DNA from: Allobaculum sp. Allo2
GTDB lineage: Bacteria > Bacillota_I > Bacilli_A > Erysipelotrichales > Erysipelotrichaceae
DNA length: 64,000 nt
Assembly (NCBI RefSeq): GCF_022701175.1
Contig: NZ_CP078088.1
Span: 682,001-746,000 of the forward strand
Direction of reading: 5' to 3'
Within the stretch, counting starts at the first letter, position 1; every line of letters begins with the position of its first letter. Positions 30,440 through 38,877 of this stretch are shown here, piece after piece. A model generated the notes under the pieces. That model saw only the letters and a program-made list of their open reading frames with translations, was not told the DNA's origin and ran no database searches. A program made the position numbers and the translations under genes.

Positions 30440-31381
30440 ATGGGTATGTTTGATTTTTTAACGTCCGGCGCAATTGAGGAAATGCTGAATGCGATGAGCG
30501 ACGAAGAAAAGAAACAGATTCTGGAGCAGGCGCACAATCTTGCCCAGAACATGGATATGCAGACGCTTGCAAGGCAGATGTCCGATCTCTCGGACATGTT
30601 TAATACCGAGAGTACAGGACAGCCGGAGACAGAGACCGATTCTGAACAGAAAAACGGCGCGCAAAGCGGCGTTGAAGAAGAGCGTATGGAAGAAAATGCC
30701 GATCCAGATTCCGTAAACCAGAGCGCTGATCCGTTGGAAGAGGAGCCGGCTGGATTCGTAAGCGAAGAACAGGAAGCTGAAAAAGAAGAGACCGCAGAAG
30801 AAGAGACCGCAGAAGAAGAGACCGCAGAAGAGGAAAGCGAAGAAGAAGCCGAAGGCGAAGAGGATGAAACTGAAGAGGATGAAGAAGAGCCGACAATTGA
30901 TGCCTTCTTTGGTTTCCGTCCGATTCTGTGCACGGCGATGGATGCGCAGACCAGAGAGTTTCTGGAAGCGGCGATGGATCTGGAAATTTACTATGAAGAC
31001 ATGGAAAATCCGGATCTGAGCGCGTCCGTTCTGTTTTTAGCCAAGGCGCTTCTCAGCCTGCTTCGTGAAGGTGTCTGTCCGTATCTGGCGGAACTTGGCG
31101 TGCCCGGCTTTAATCGTCCCGACGATACCCGGCTGGAAGACTACACACGCTTTGCCTCGGATACTTCATTTGACTTTTCCATTCTCAACGACAGAAAGCA
31201 GCGCGTTCTGGCAGGAAGTCTCATGAATGAAATCCTGCATTCCACCGCACTGTGCGCTCTGGCAGAAGCCCTTTACAGCGCACAAAACGATCGCATCGAT
31301 CAAAAGACGCTTCAGGAACTCAAAGCGCAGCTGGAAGAAGAAGGTCTTCTCGAAAAGCTGGTTTTGCTGGAAAACGCCTGA
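30440..31381 (+). CDS. Acidic low-complexity protein of unknown function
   Basis: I do not recognise this gene. The frame is intact, 313 residues, starting at 30440 after AAAGGAG. The N-terminal 55 residues are helical (FDFLTSGAIEEMLNAMSDEE). Residues 60-155 are a strongly acidic, Glu/Thr/Ala-rich linker including three EETAE repeats. The C-terminal 155 residues look folded and mostly helical (AFFGFRPILCTAMDAQTR, LEAAMDLEIYYED, LLSLLREGVCPYLAELGVPG). There is no signal peptide or membrane segment, so it is probably cytoplasmic. It has its own terminator. Confidence 0.6.
   Translation: MGMFDFLTSGAIEEMLNAMSDEEKKQILEQAHNLAQNMDMQTLARQMSDLSDMFNTESTGQPETETDSEQKNGAQSGVEEERMEENADPDSVNQSADPLEEEPAGFVSEEQEAEKEETAEEETAEEETAEEESEEEAEGEEDETEEDEEEPTIDAFFGFRPILCTAMDAQTREFLEAAMDLEIYYEDMENPDLSASVLFLAKALLSLLREGVCPYLAELGVPGFNRPDDTRLEDYTRFASDTSFDFSILNDRKQRVLAGSLMNEILHSTALCALAEALYSAQNDRIDQKTLQELKAQLEEEGLLEKLVLLENA
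30783..30827 (+). repeat. 15-bp in-frame tandem repeat, three copies
   Basis: Unit GAAGAAGAGACCGCA occurs three times (first copy with one base changed). It codes EETAE units and keeps the frame, so copy changes would alter linker length without breaking the gene. Confidence 0.85.
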
Positions 31382-31424
31382 TTCATTCCGATGCGATTCA
31401 AATGAAGCTTCCATACTAGACGAA

Positions 31425-31461
31425 AGCACCGGCTGATCGGGATCGAACAGCCGGTGCTTTT
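31425..31461 (+). terminator. Rho-independent terminator
   Basis: Eleven-base stem AGCACCGGCTG/CAGCCGGTGCT followed by TTTT. Ends the acidic protein gene. Confidence 0.9.
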
Positions 31462-31495
31462 AAACCGAAGAAATGTGAATTGCAATAAATGGCGC

Positions 31496-32027
31496 TTAGC
31501 GGCTCTTGCGTGTCGCAAAGGCGTCAAAGCAGAGAACAACTGCCTGAACGATCAGCGCAACGCCGGCAATCGTCATAATCGTATCGATGATGGATCCGGG
31601 TTTGATGACGAGGAAAATGCCAAGAGCCAGAAGGCAGAGGGCAACAACCAGGAGAATACCCAGCTCGAAGCGCCATAGCTTTTAAGACGAGCGAAGACTG
31701 AATCTGAACAATCGAGTTGATCACGAGCAGAACGCCGACGATGATCGGGATGAAGTTGATGATCGTATGCGGCCAGCACACCATGATCAGACCGAGAACC
31801 AAAGACGGAACGCCGGAAAACATCGGAGCTGTATCGGCGGATTTGTGGACGCCGAAATAGACGTAAAGCATGTAGGCGCCATAGGCGATCAGAACAATGC
31901 CGATGATGCGGACGACGGTCGTCAGAATGCTGCCCTGGAAGAAGCAGAGCGCCAGTCCGCAAAGCAGATAAAGAAGCGCCAGAACGAGCGTATCCTTTAC
32001 GTTGAAATTAAACATATACCTTTTCAT
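31496..32027 (-). CDS. DUF308 (HdeD-like) membrane protein, frameshifted
   Basis: A small multi-pass membrane protein of the DUF308/HdeD group; function unknown in Gram-positives. Start 32027 follows TGGAGGTTTTCAA. Hydrophobic helices: LVLALLYLLCGLALCFF, TTVVRIIGIVLIAYGAYMLY, LVLGLIMVCWPHTIINFIP, VGVLLVINSIVQIQ, and after a frame break at about 31680 (one A missing, LKKLWRFELGILLV) LLVVALCLLALGIFLVI and IMTIAGVALIVQAVVL. Six segments and about 177 residues fit the family. Confidence 0.82.
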
Positions 32028-32396
32028 TTGAAAACCTCCAGATCTTCTGTCTCCATTATCGCCGAATTGAAAGGCAATAAAAGCAGGCAGGCCCGAAAGA
32101 GTCGAAAGAGATAGATAGAACGACCGTACTGTCTAAACGCAAAGACTGCCTTTCTGAAGCAGAACGTAAGAAGCGGATCGAAGAAACAGACGCTCAAAAC
32201 GGATGGACCGGTGCTGGCTCGACAAACCAGAACGGTTCAGAGGAAGAAAAGAAGAAAGTGAATGCGGAAGGGAAGGAAAGGAACAAACTCGACAGCATGT
32301 CATTTTTCTTGCTTACAGCGATTTCCCTATGGCAAACGCATCCGTCCTGAGCGCCGAAAAAGGTAAGATGAAACTGCAGAAAGAGAGATGGTAATT
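32028..32396. other. Divergent intergenic region
   Basis: Between the DUF308 gene and the DJ-1 gene. I see no RNA gene, hairpin with T run or clear promoter. Base composition is A-rich on the plus strand. Confidence 0.35.
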
Positions 32397-32940
32397 ATGA
32401 AAAAGCCGCTGTACTGATGGACAACGGATTTGAAGAACTTGAGGCCATGGGCCCGATTGCTCTGCTCAAACGAGCCGGCATTGCGGTGGACCTGGTCAGC
32501 GCGGCCAACCTGCGCGAAGGAACCGGCCGCTTTGGAATCATCTATTCTCCAATGATCCCTATGGATCTCTATGACTTTTCACAGGCGGATGCCCTGATTA
32601 TCCCAGGCGGTCCGCACTATGCGCTGCTTGAAAAAATCCAAAAGCGCTCGAAGTCATCCGGGAAGCCTGGAACAATCCAAACCAGATTGTCGGCGCGATT
32701 TGTGCCGCTCCGACGATCCTTGGCCATATGGGCCTGCTGGAAGGCAAGAACTACACCTGCTTTACGTCCATGAACGAAGACTTTAAAGGCAGCTATAAAG
32801 AGCAGGGAACCGTAACGGACGGAAAACTGATTACCGGCCGTTCCGCGGGCTACTCGATCGACTTTGCCTATGCTCTGATCGAAGCCCTGCTAGGCAAGGA
32901 AAAGCTTGATCAGCTGAAGGCTTCGATTTACGTGAAGTGA
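32397..32940 (+). CDS. DJ-1/PfpI family protein, frameshifted
   Basis: A class I glutamine amidotransferase-like protein of the DJ-1/ThiJ group, associated with deglycase, protease or stress functions. After repair of one A at 32401 it begins KKAAVLMDNGFEELEAM, with the family Glu in GFEELE. The nucleophile elbow is GAICAAPTILGHMG (Cys about residue 103) after a break near 32640. LITGRSAGYSIDFAYALIEA closes the fold. About 182 residues. Followed by the ATP-grasp gene after 9 bases, so probably co-transcribed. Confidence 0.88.
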
Positions 32941-32949
32941 GCGTGAGTA

Positions 32950-34309
32950 ATGAAGTCTAAAGCAGTTACGAAACTGGAACAAAGCTGGCTGGGGCATATT
33001 CGGCAGAATCCGACGCAAAGTCATCTGAGCGCCCTGAAAACGTCGCGCGCCATTCAGAACTCGCCGCTCGAATACGAAGTACCCGGCGCGGTGAATCCGG
33101 TGGCCATTTACACGCGGACGCTGCACATGCCAAAGTTCTTTTCCGATGCGGATGAAAAAGCGTTTGCGCATCTTTGCGATCAGTTTTATGGCATTTTTGA
33201 AAAGACGATTGCCGCCTACAAAGCAAATCCCGAGGTGCGAAAACTGTTCGGTTTTGATGCGAAACTCGAAGAACTGATTCAGATCGATAACCGCTATTCG
33301 AGCGCGATTCCCATGCTTCGCATCGACATTTTTATAACGAAGACGACGGCTCGTTCAAAGTCTGCGAATTCAACACCGACGGAACGTCCGCCATGTATGA
33401 AAACCAGATGATGGACGAATTCATGGCGCTGAACAATGTATGGAACGATCTGAAACCGGCTGTGCGTCATCAGGAACTGATGGACAGCTGGGCCGAAAGT
33501 TTTCTGCAGGACGTGAAGGAAGCCGGAGTGGAAGACAAGCCTGCCATTGCGATCAGCGATTATCTGGAAAACGCCTATCTGCCCGAGCTGTACGCGTTTC
33601 GCGACTTGTTTGAAGCCAAAGGCTATGTCTGCGAAGTCGTGGATGTCCGCGATTTTGTGTTCGATGGAAAGGCACTTCGAAGCAAAAGACGAATACCGCG
33701 TTTGACGCGATTTACCGTCGGGCGGTGACGAGCGACGTGCTGGAAAAATACGATGAATCGACGGATTTTCTGGAAGCCGTTCGCAAACAGGCCGTCGTTC
33801 TGGTCGGCAATTTCCAGACGCAGGTCATTCACTCCAAGGCGATCAGCGAAGCTCTGTTTTCGCCGGTGCTTCGCCAGTATTTCACGCCGCAGGAATGCGC
33901 GTTTCTCGATGCGCACCTGCCGCAGTCCATGGATCTGAGTGATGCCGATCTTACCCGGCTTCTCGAACATAAGGATCAGTGGATTATTAAACCGAAGGAA
34001 GGCTATGGCGCCAAAGGCGTGTACGCGAGGGTCGATCTTTCCCAGGAGCGCTGGAAGCAGCTGCTCGAAGATCTGACAGGACAGCCGTTCATTGTCCAGG
34101 AATACGTGCCGCATTATCGCAGCGAAAACATTGACCTGCTGAGCGATCACGGCTTTATCGGCTACGCCAACCTGACCGGTCTGTATGTGTATAACGGCCA
34201 TTTTGCGGGCGTGTATTCCCGCCTGTCCGATGCCGGTATCGTTTCCACGCAGTATAACGAACGGATGGTCCCGACCTTCTTTGCAGACGAGGATAGAGAT
34301 TCTCAGTAA
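32950..34309 (+). CDS. ATP-grasp enzyme, glutathionylspermidine synthase-like, frameshifted
   Basis: A predicted peptide-amine or peptide ligase with a glutathionylspermidine-synthase-type pre-ATP-grasp and ATP-grasp fold; true substrate unknown. Visible: DNRYSSAIPMLRIDIF, then after a break near 33335 FKVCEFNTDGTSAMYEN (metal/substrate motif), DFVFDGK, a second break near 33680-33700, then QWIIKPKEGYGAKGVYARVD (ATP-binding Lys and Gly-rich loop), FIVQEYVPHYR, and ATP-grasp end LTGLYVYNGHFAGVYSRLSD. About 453 residues. Coupled to the DJ-1 gene upstream (9-base gap). Confidence 0.75.
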
Positions 34310-34390
34310 GTCCGTCCCTTTGGCCAGAACGTCTGGTTCTGTCTGGCACAATACGGACAGAAAGTTTCCCAACAAAAATCCAGTACAGAA

Positions 34391-34438
34391 ATACCCCGTC
34401 CGGGATTCTGCCTTCTGGCCTTATCCCGGACGGGGTAT
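34391..34438. terminator. Long hairpin between converging genes
   Basis: Fifteen-base perfect stem ATACCCCGTCCGGGA/TCCCGGACGGGGTAT. It lies between the ends of the ATP-grasp gene (plus) and the patatin gene (minus), so it can serve both; the T runs are short. Confidence 0.7.
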
Positions 34439-34473
34439 GCATGTATATAGAGCTGGATCGAAAAAACGGAGAT

Positions 34474-35322
34474 CTATTTCTCTTCGGGCTTTATGAATTC
34501 GGCAATTTTCAAACCGTCCTTGAAGCCTTTGAGATAAAGATGATGAAGCTGTTCCGGATTGCGGTTGAGCGTATCGACGCCGCATGTATCGTTTGGCGCG
34601 ATGACGAGAACCTTGCCTTCCTTTTCCATCTGCAAAGCCCGCTCTACGTCTTTGTTGTAGCGGGCAGCGCGTTCGCGAAGGCCCTGCGCGGCGAGGGGAT
34701 AATGGCCCATGAAGGAAGCTAATGTTACATCCTTGCGGCTTGAGCGCACCAGATCCGAGGGCTTGGTGAGAATCAGAACAATTTTATCCGCACCGAGTTC
34801 AATGGCTTTGTCGATGGGAACGGGATCGGAAAGCGCACCGTCAAAAAACGGAATGCCTCCGACTGGATACGGTTTGTTTACAACGGGAATCGAACAGCTG
34901 GCCTTGAAAATGTCATACTGGTCTTCGTCCATCCAGGAACTGTCGAAATAGGCAGGCTTGCCGGTGATGGCGTTGGTCGCTACAACGATCAGCTCCGCAG
35001 GATTTTCTTTCATGGCTTTGTAGGCGAGGGGATATTCACCGTCTGTGTTCGAAAGGAAACTGTAAATGTAGTCCATGTCGATATAGGAGCCGCTGCGCAG
35101 AAAGTTCGAGGCCGACATGTATTCCGGACGTCCGGAATAGTCCCGGTAAAATTTGTACGTCCGTCCGATCTGCCCGGCGATAAAGCTGGCCAGGTTGGCG
35201 CTGCCGGCGCTCACGCCGATTGCGATATCAAAATGAACGTGTTCTTCGAGGCAGGCATCGAGAACGCCCGCCGCATACATGCCGCGCATGCCGCCGCCAA
35301 CATCAATTACTGCAGTTTTCAT
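34474..35322 (-). CDS. Patatin-like phospholipase
   Basis: A Ser-Asp dyad lipid acyl hydrolase of the RssA/YjjU-like group. Frame intact, 282 residues, start 35322 after AGGAGGTTAATTC. Oxyanion motif GGGMRGMYAAGVLDA at residues 9-23; nucleophile elbow GVSAGSANLASF (Ser about residue 41); catalytic Asp in FFDGALSDPVPIDKAIE (about residue 165). No signal peptide, so cytoplasmic. Converges with the ATP-grasp gene. Confidence 0.93.
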   Translation of the reverse strand: MKTAVIDVGGGMRGMYAAGVLDACLEEHVHFDIAIGVSAGSANLASFIAGQIGRTYKFYRDYSGRPEYMSASNFLRSGSYIDMDYIYSFLSNTDGEYPLAYKAMKENPAELIVVATNAITGKPAYFDSSWMDEDQYDIFKASCSIPVVNKPYPVGGIPFFDGALSDPVPIDKAIELGADKIVLILTKPSDLVRSSRKDVTLASFMGHYPLAAQGLRERAARYNKDVERALQMEKEGKVLVIAPNDTCGVDTLNRNPEQLHHLYLKGFKDGLKIAEFIKPEEK

Positions 35323-35698
35323 TCTTGAATTAACCTCCTGATGTCTGAAAAAGTTTTCGGAAAAGTTTTCGGAAAAAGAAAAATAGAGTTTCAGACAGAT
35401 TTCATATTTGACCGGGACGTTTGTGTTTTCAAGAGAAACGGCCGTTCTTTCTTCAACAGAACGGCCGGAATGTACAAAAGCAGATGGGATAAAGGAATAG
35501 AAGGGCAAATTGCAAGGCGAAATACGCGGGACTGTGCGCGATGCAGCGCATAACAGAACGTGCGATAAGAGGAAAAACAAACGCAGCAAAAAGAATATTA
35601 AGATTTCGTTGGTGCGGCAGGCCGGATTCGCTCTTTGTCCAGACCTGTTTTTGGCCCGCTTGAAAAGAGAGGAGTGAGGTTTTATAATAGCTGTACAT
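35323..35698. other. Intergenic region with hairpin, upstream of tRNA genes
   Basis: Contains a ten-base stem (CGGCCGTTCT at 35439-35448 with AGAACGGCCG at 35458-35467) with a TTTC run on the minus strand, and the tRNA promoter at 35660-35688. No gene is supported. Confidence 0.5.
35660..35688 (+). promoter_or_regulatory. Sigma-A promoter of the tRNA genes
   Basis: TTGAAA at 35660-35665 and TATAAT at 35683-35688 with a 17-base spacer, 10 bases before the first tRNA. Confidence 0.8.
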
Positions 35699-35774
35699 GT
35701 GCCCGTAGCTCAATGGATAGAGTAACAGATTCCGATTCTGGTGGTTGGAGGTTCGAGTCCTCTCGGGTGCGCCA
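35699..35774 (+). tRNA. tRNA-Arg (anticodon CCG)
   Basis: Acceptor GTGCCCG/CGGGTGC, D arm GCTC...GAGT, anticodon loop TTCCGAT giving CCG, T arm GGAGG-TTCGAGT-CCTCT, and encoded CCA. One anticodon-stem pair (27-43) is A-G. Confidence 0.92.
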
Positions 35775-35786
35775 TTAGAAAATTCG

Positions 35787-35812
35787 AGTCAGCGAAAGCT
35801 GACTTTCTCTTT
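35787..35812 (+). terminator. Hairpin between the two tRNA genes
   Basis: Stem AGTCAGC/GCTGACT with loop GAAA, then TTCTCTTT. It may end the first tRNA transcript. Confidence 0.65.
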
Positions 35813-35837
35813 ATATGTCTGCTTTGCGATCTGCATT

Positions 35838-35914
35838 GTCCACGTAGCTCAGCTGGATAGAGCACACGCCTCCTAAGCGTGGGGTCGGAGGTTCAAATCC
35901 TCTCGTGGACGCCA
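35838..35914 (+). tRNA. tRNA-Arg (anticodon CCT)
   Basis: Acceptor GTCCACG/CGTGGAC, anticodon stem CACGC/GCGTG with loop CTCCTAA giving CCT, T arm GGAGG-TTCAAAT-CCTCT, encoded CCA. Reads AGG. Confidence 0.94.
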
Positions 35915-35924
35915 TCGCCAGTCC

Positions 35925-35956
35925 CGGAAGTCTGATCTCAGGCTTCCGCTTTTTCT
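35925..35956 (+). terminator. Terminator of the second tRNA gene
   Basis: Stem CGGAAG/CTTCCG followed by CTTTTTCT. Confidence 0.75.
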
Positions 35957-36435
35957 GTTTGGACGAACATCATAATTCGCCGCTTAGGCAAGGCACCGAA
36001 AATGATTTTTACGGCCACTTTGAAAAGATAAATTCTTTCTCGGAAAGGTAAAATTTCACATTCTTTTGAGAATCGCCGGGAAGAATGAAAGTTTAAAAAT
36101 ATGATCGTGCAGTATAAACAAGTGAATAATTGCCCGAGCATTAAAAAAGCCGCAGAGCGGCTTCTTTGTTCGTCCCGGAAGGGAGATTCTGGTGGAAATT
36201 TCAACCGGAACGAACATTTTGATAATAACAAATCAGGCTCAATTGTGGTAGTGGAATAAAAGCGAAGTTTGATAAAAAGACGAATACAATTAAAATAAGT
36301 CATCCAAATTAAAAATAAAGCTAGTAAACAGATGTTCGTGTGAATATTTTTACGGGTTTTTAATCCTTAAATTATCGCTGGATTCGATACGGTACAATGA
36401 GAAAGAACAGATCTTTCGAAGAAAGGAACTCTTTT
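35957..36435. other. AT-rich intergenic region upstream of the esterase gene
   Basis: No gene supported. It holds a short hairpin AAGCCGC-aga-GCGGCTT at 36147-36164 flanked by A6 on the left and TCTTTG on the right, a possible bidirectional terminator. The stretch from 36230 to 36370 is AT-rich and probably carries the esterase promoter. Confidence 0.4.
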
Positions 36436-37233
36436 ATGATCAGTAAAGTACCTGTCCGAATCACTCCGCTCAACCGGCTTGGCTTTGTGGATGTCTACCT
36501 TCCAGATGACTATTACCAGAGCGAGGAACGCTATCCCGTCCTCTATATGTTTGACGGTCAGAATCTCTTCTACGATGAACAGGCAACGTTTGGAACGTCC
36601 TGGAAACTGAAGGACTATCTCGATGCCGCGCAGCGCAAAGTCATTGTTGTGGGCATTGAATGCGATATCCGGGGACAGAACCGGCTTCACGAATACACGC
36701 CGTATGCGCTTGCCCAGACGTTTTACGGGGAAACGGCAGGAAAGGGTGCCGTGCTGATGGAATGGATTATTCAGAAACTGAAACCTGAAATTGATTCCAC
36801 CTATCGAACCTGGCCGCAAAGAGAAGCAACCGCGATCGCAGGCAGCTCCATGGGCGGCCTGATGGCTTTTTATGCGGTGATCCACCATAATGAAGTGTTT
36901 TCAAAAGCTGCATGCCTTTCCCCGTCCTTTGCGGTATGTGAAGAGGAGATTTCCAGAGAATACGAACAGACCGTTCTCGATCCAGATACCCGGATTTACT
37001 GGTCGTTTGGTTCCCAGGAGCTTTCGCCGAGGCAGAGAATGGAAGCACAGATGCTGCTGGATGAATACCGGAATTCTCTGATCGATCGCGGCGGACTGGG
37101 AAAAGTCGTGATCGCGGAGGACGGACGGCATGATGAAGCCTCATGGGGTGCTCAGAATGAAGCGGTTTTCCATTTCCTCTGGGATGAACCGGAAAATACA
37201 TCCATCGCAGTCAATTCACTGACAGGAGTATGA
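36436..37233 (+). CDS. Alpha/beta hydrolase, putative esterase (esterase D family)
   Basis: Predicted serine esterase, cytoplasmic. Frame intact, 265 residues. The start at 36436 follows AAGAAAGGAACTC. Family features: RYPVLYMFDGQNLFYDEQ near residue 35, the oxyanion and nucleophile elbow IAGSSMGGLMAFYAV (GxSxG, Ser about residue 137), IYWSFGSQE with the acid region, and the catalytic His in AEDGRHDEASW (about residue 233). Related to enterochelin esterase/esterase D sugar-ester hydrolases. The PTS IIA gene begins at 37230, overlapping this gene's stop, so the two are coupled. Confidence 0.9.
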   Translation: MISKVPVRITPLNRLGFVDVYLPDDYYQSEERYPVLYMFDGQNLFYDEQATFGTSWKLKDYLDAAQRKVIVVGIECDIRGQNRLHEYTPYALAQTFYGETAGKGAVLMEWIIQKLKPEIDSTYRTWPQREATAIAGSSMGGLMAFYAVIHHNEVFSKAACLSPSFAVCEEEISREYEQTVLDPDTRIYWSFGSQELSPRQRMEAQMLLDEYRNSLIDRGGLGKVVIAEDGRHDEASWGAQNEAVFHFLWDEPENTSIAVNSLTGV

Positions 37234-37606
37234 ACATGAATACCGATCTTGATATGATATCTTTTGGAATGATTGCGGATGCATCGGAATCCCGCTCTCT
37301 GGCTCTCGAAGCCGTTTCAGCAGCCAGAAAAGGGGACTACACCCGATGCGAAGAATGTCTGGCGAAAAGCCGCAAGGCGTATGACAAAGCCCATCGGGCG
37401 CAGACGGATGTCCTTTTGAGGAAATGAACGGAAAAACACGGCAGGTCAACGTCCTGCTGGTGCATTCCCAGGACCATCTGAGCTCGGCTTCGGTCGTTCT
37501 TGAACTTGCGGAACAGATGATCAGCCTGATTAAAACGCAGACCCGACTGGAAGAGCGTACGTCCAGACTCGAAAAACGTCTGAACGAACTTGAAGATCGG
37601 CATTGA
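37230..37606 (+). CDS. PTS IIA component, lactose/cellobiose family, frameshifted
   Basis: Carries phosphate from HPr to IIB in sugar uptake. Three-helix bundle: IADASESRSLALEAVSAARK, then YDKAHRAQTDVLFEEMNG across a break at 37418 (one T missing), and NVLLVHSQDHLSSASVVLEL holding the active-site His (VHxQDHL) near residue 78. The end is a coiled-coil-like RLEERTSRLEKRLNELEDR. About 125 residues, slightly longer than usual (~105). Start ATG 37230 overlaps the esterase stop; 37236 is an alternative. Confidence 0.92.
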
Positions 37607-37699
37607 ATCCCTCTGCTTCAAAATCAGGCGGACTGCACGTCACCAAGCAGTCTGTCCAAAGCCAGATCCGCAAACCTGTAAAGGGAAAAAGGAGAGGAA

Positions 37700-38014
37700 A
37701 TGAGAATTGATCTAATTTGTTCCGGCGGACTTACCTCAAGCTGGATCGTCAAAAAAGTAGAGGAGTACATTTCGAGCCGGAAACTGCCGTATGAACTGAC
37801 TTCCCGCGGTCTGGGAGATTATTATCCGGTTTCCCGTCATGCGGACGCGGTTCTGCTTGGTCCGCAGATCGGCTACTACAAAGAGGAAGTGGAAAAACGT
37901 CTGGGCGTACCTGTAGGCGTCATTTCTTCCCGGGACTATGCGCTGGCTAACGCCAAGGAAATTCTCGCGCTGGCAGAAACCGTCGCCAAAGAGAAAAAGG
38001 CCCGCAAGGCCTGA
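37700..38014 (+). CDS. PTS IIB component, lactose/cellobiose family
   Basis: Accepts phosphate from IIA on an N-terminal Cys. Frame intact, 104 residues. MRIDLICSGGLTSSWIVKKV holds the active-site Cys at residue 7, in place of the usual CSAGMSTS (here CSGGLTSS). LLGPQIGYYKEEVEKRL and VGVISSRDYALANAKEIL match the family fold. Start 37700 follows AGGAGAGGAA. No IIC permease gene is adjacent; a terminator follows. Confidence 0.93.
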   Translation: MRIDLICSGGLTSSWIVKKVEEYISSRKLPYELTSRGLGDYYPVSRHADAVLLGPQIGYYKEEVEKRLGVPVGVISSRDYALANAKEILALAETVAKEKKARKA

Positions 38015-38084
38015 TGAAACCCATCCGCGTCGACAGCCGATCTGTCTGCGCAAACACGAATAATGAAATGAATTCACGAAACCA

Positions 38085-38113
38085 GAAGGGTGCTGTCGCA
38101 CCTCTTTTTCGTG
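38085..38113 (+). terminator. Terminator of the PTS gene pair
   Basis: Stem GGTGC/GCACC around TGTC, then TCTTTTTC. Confidence 0.7.
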
Positions 38114-38572
38114 AACGGGAGGAAGAAACGAATCGGATCCCAAGCGAAATTTTGCCGAATTGCTAAGAAGCCAGAAAAGAAAAGATAACGAACGAAAGGA
38201 AACAGTCGTCAAAAACGTTTTCTGTGCAATAAATTATCCAAAACATGCGAAACATCATAAAAGAGGACGATTGCAAGAAAACACCCCGTAAATTTACTGA
38301 AAAAATGTAAAAATAAGAGCGTTAGATTTGAGAGAATTTTCATAAATTGGGAAAATCCAAAATGGACCTTGGAAAACTCGACTGAGGCAGAGGACCCAAA
38401 ATATAGATAAAGCAATCTATTCATAATAAAAATGATTGAAATCTGTTAAAGAAAACTTTAGAAAGTCCATTGAAAATCCTTGAAAATAAAAAGTACGATT
38501 TAGATAGTTTTCAATATATCCGTTCACTGCTCCAATCGACTGGACAGTCCAATGAGTAAGGAGGAAGCACAC
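38114..38572. other. AT-rich intergenic region
   Basis: Strongly AT-rich from 38200. Contains two TTGAAA sites (38470 and 38480) upstream of the small gene at 38573 but no well-placed -10. No gene is supported. Confidence 0.4.
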
Positions 38573-38764
38573 ATGTCTAAAGAAGTCGAGAATTTACAGA
38601 TGAAAGAACTTGGTGACGTAAAAGTACTTGTCGATGAGGATAAGATCCAGAAGACTCCGGCTGATCAGGATAGACGGTTCGGACAGCTTCTGGAAATGCT
38701 CTGGCGTCAGGATGAAGATCTTCAGAACGAGACTGAGAGCGAGCTCGAATCTACAACCCTCTAG
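38573..38764 (+). CDS. Small acidic protein of unknown function
   Basis: 63 residues, intact, ATG 38573 with a strong AAGGAGGAAGC site; an upstream in-frame ATG at 38552 would overlap that site and is less likely. Sequence is hydrophilic and acidic (MKELGDVKVLVDEDKIQK, LLEMLWRQDEDLQNETES). No signal peptide, Cys or known motif. Its own terminator at 38811 suggests a single-gene unit. Not recognised; could be a small regulator. Confidence 0.6.
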   Translation: MSKEVENLQMKELGDVKVLVDEDKIQKTPADQDRRFGQLLEMLWRQDEDLQNETESELESTTL

Positions 38765-38810
38765 TCCAGAACTTCAAAGAATAAATACAGCCCTGTTTGA
38801 TCAGGCGCTT

Positions 38811-38841
38811 AAAAAGGGATGCCGCTGCATCCCTTTTGCTT
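38811..38841. terminator. Bidirectional terminator
   Basis: Eleven-base stem AAAAGGGATGC/GCATCCCTTTT around CGCT; T run on both strands (TTTTGC plus, TTTTTAAG minus). Serves the small gene and cutC. Confidence 0.85.
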
Positions 38842-38877
38842 TGAAAAGACAGAGTGAATTCAGTGCATTCGAAAAGA

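Noticed and set aside
35938-36303. A 121-codon minus-strand frame after the tRNA genes
   Set aside because: Overlaps a terminator and AT-rich spacer; no ribosome site or motif.
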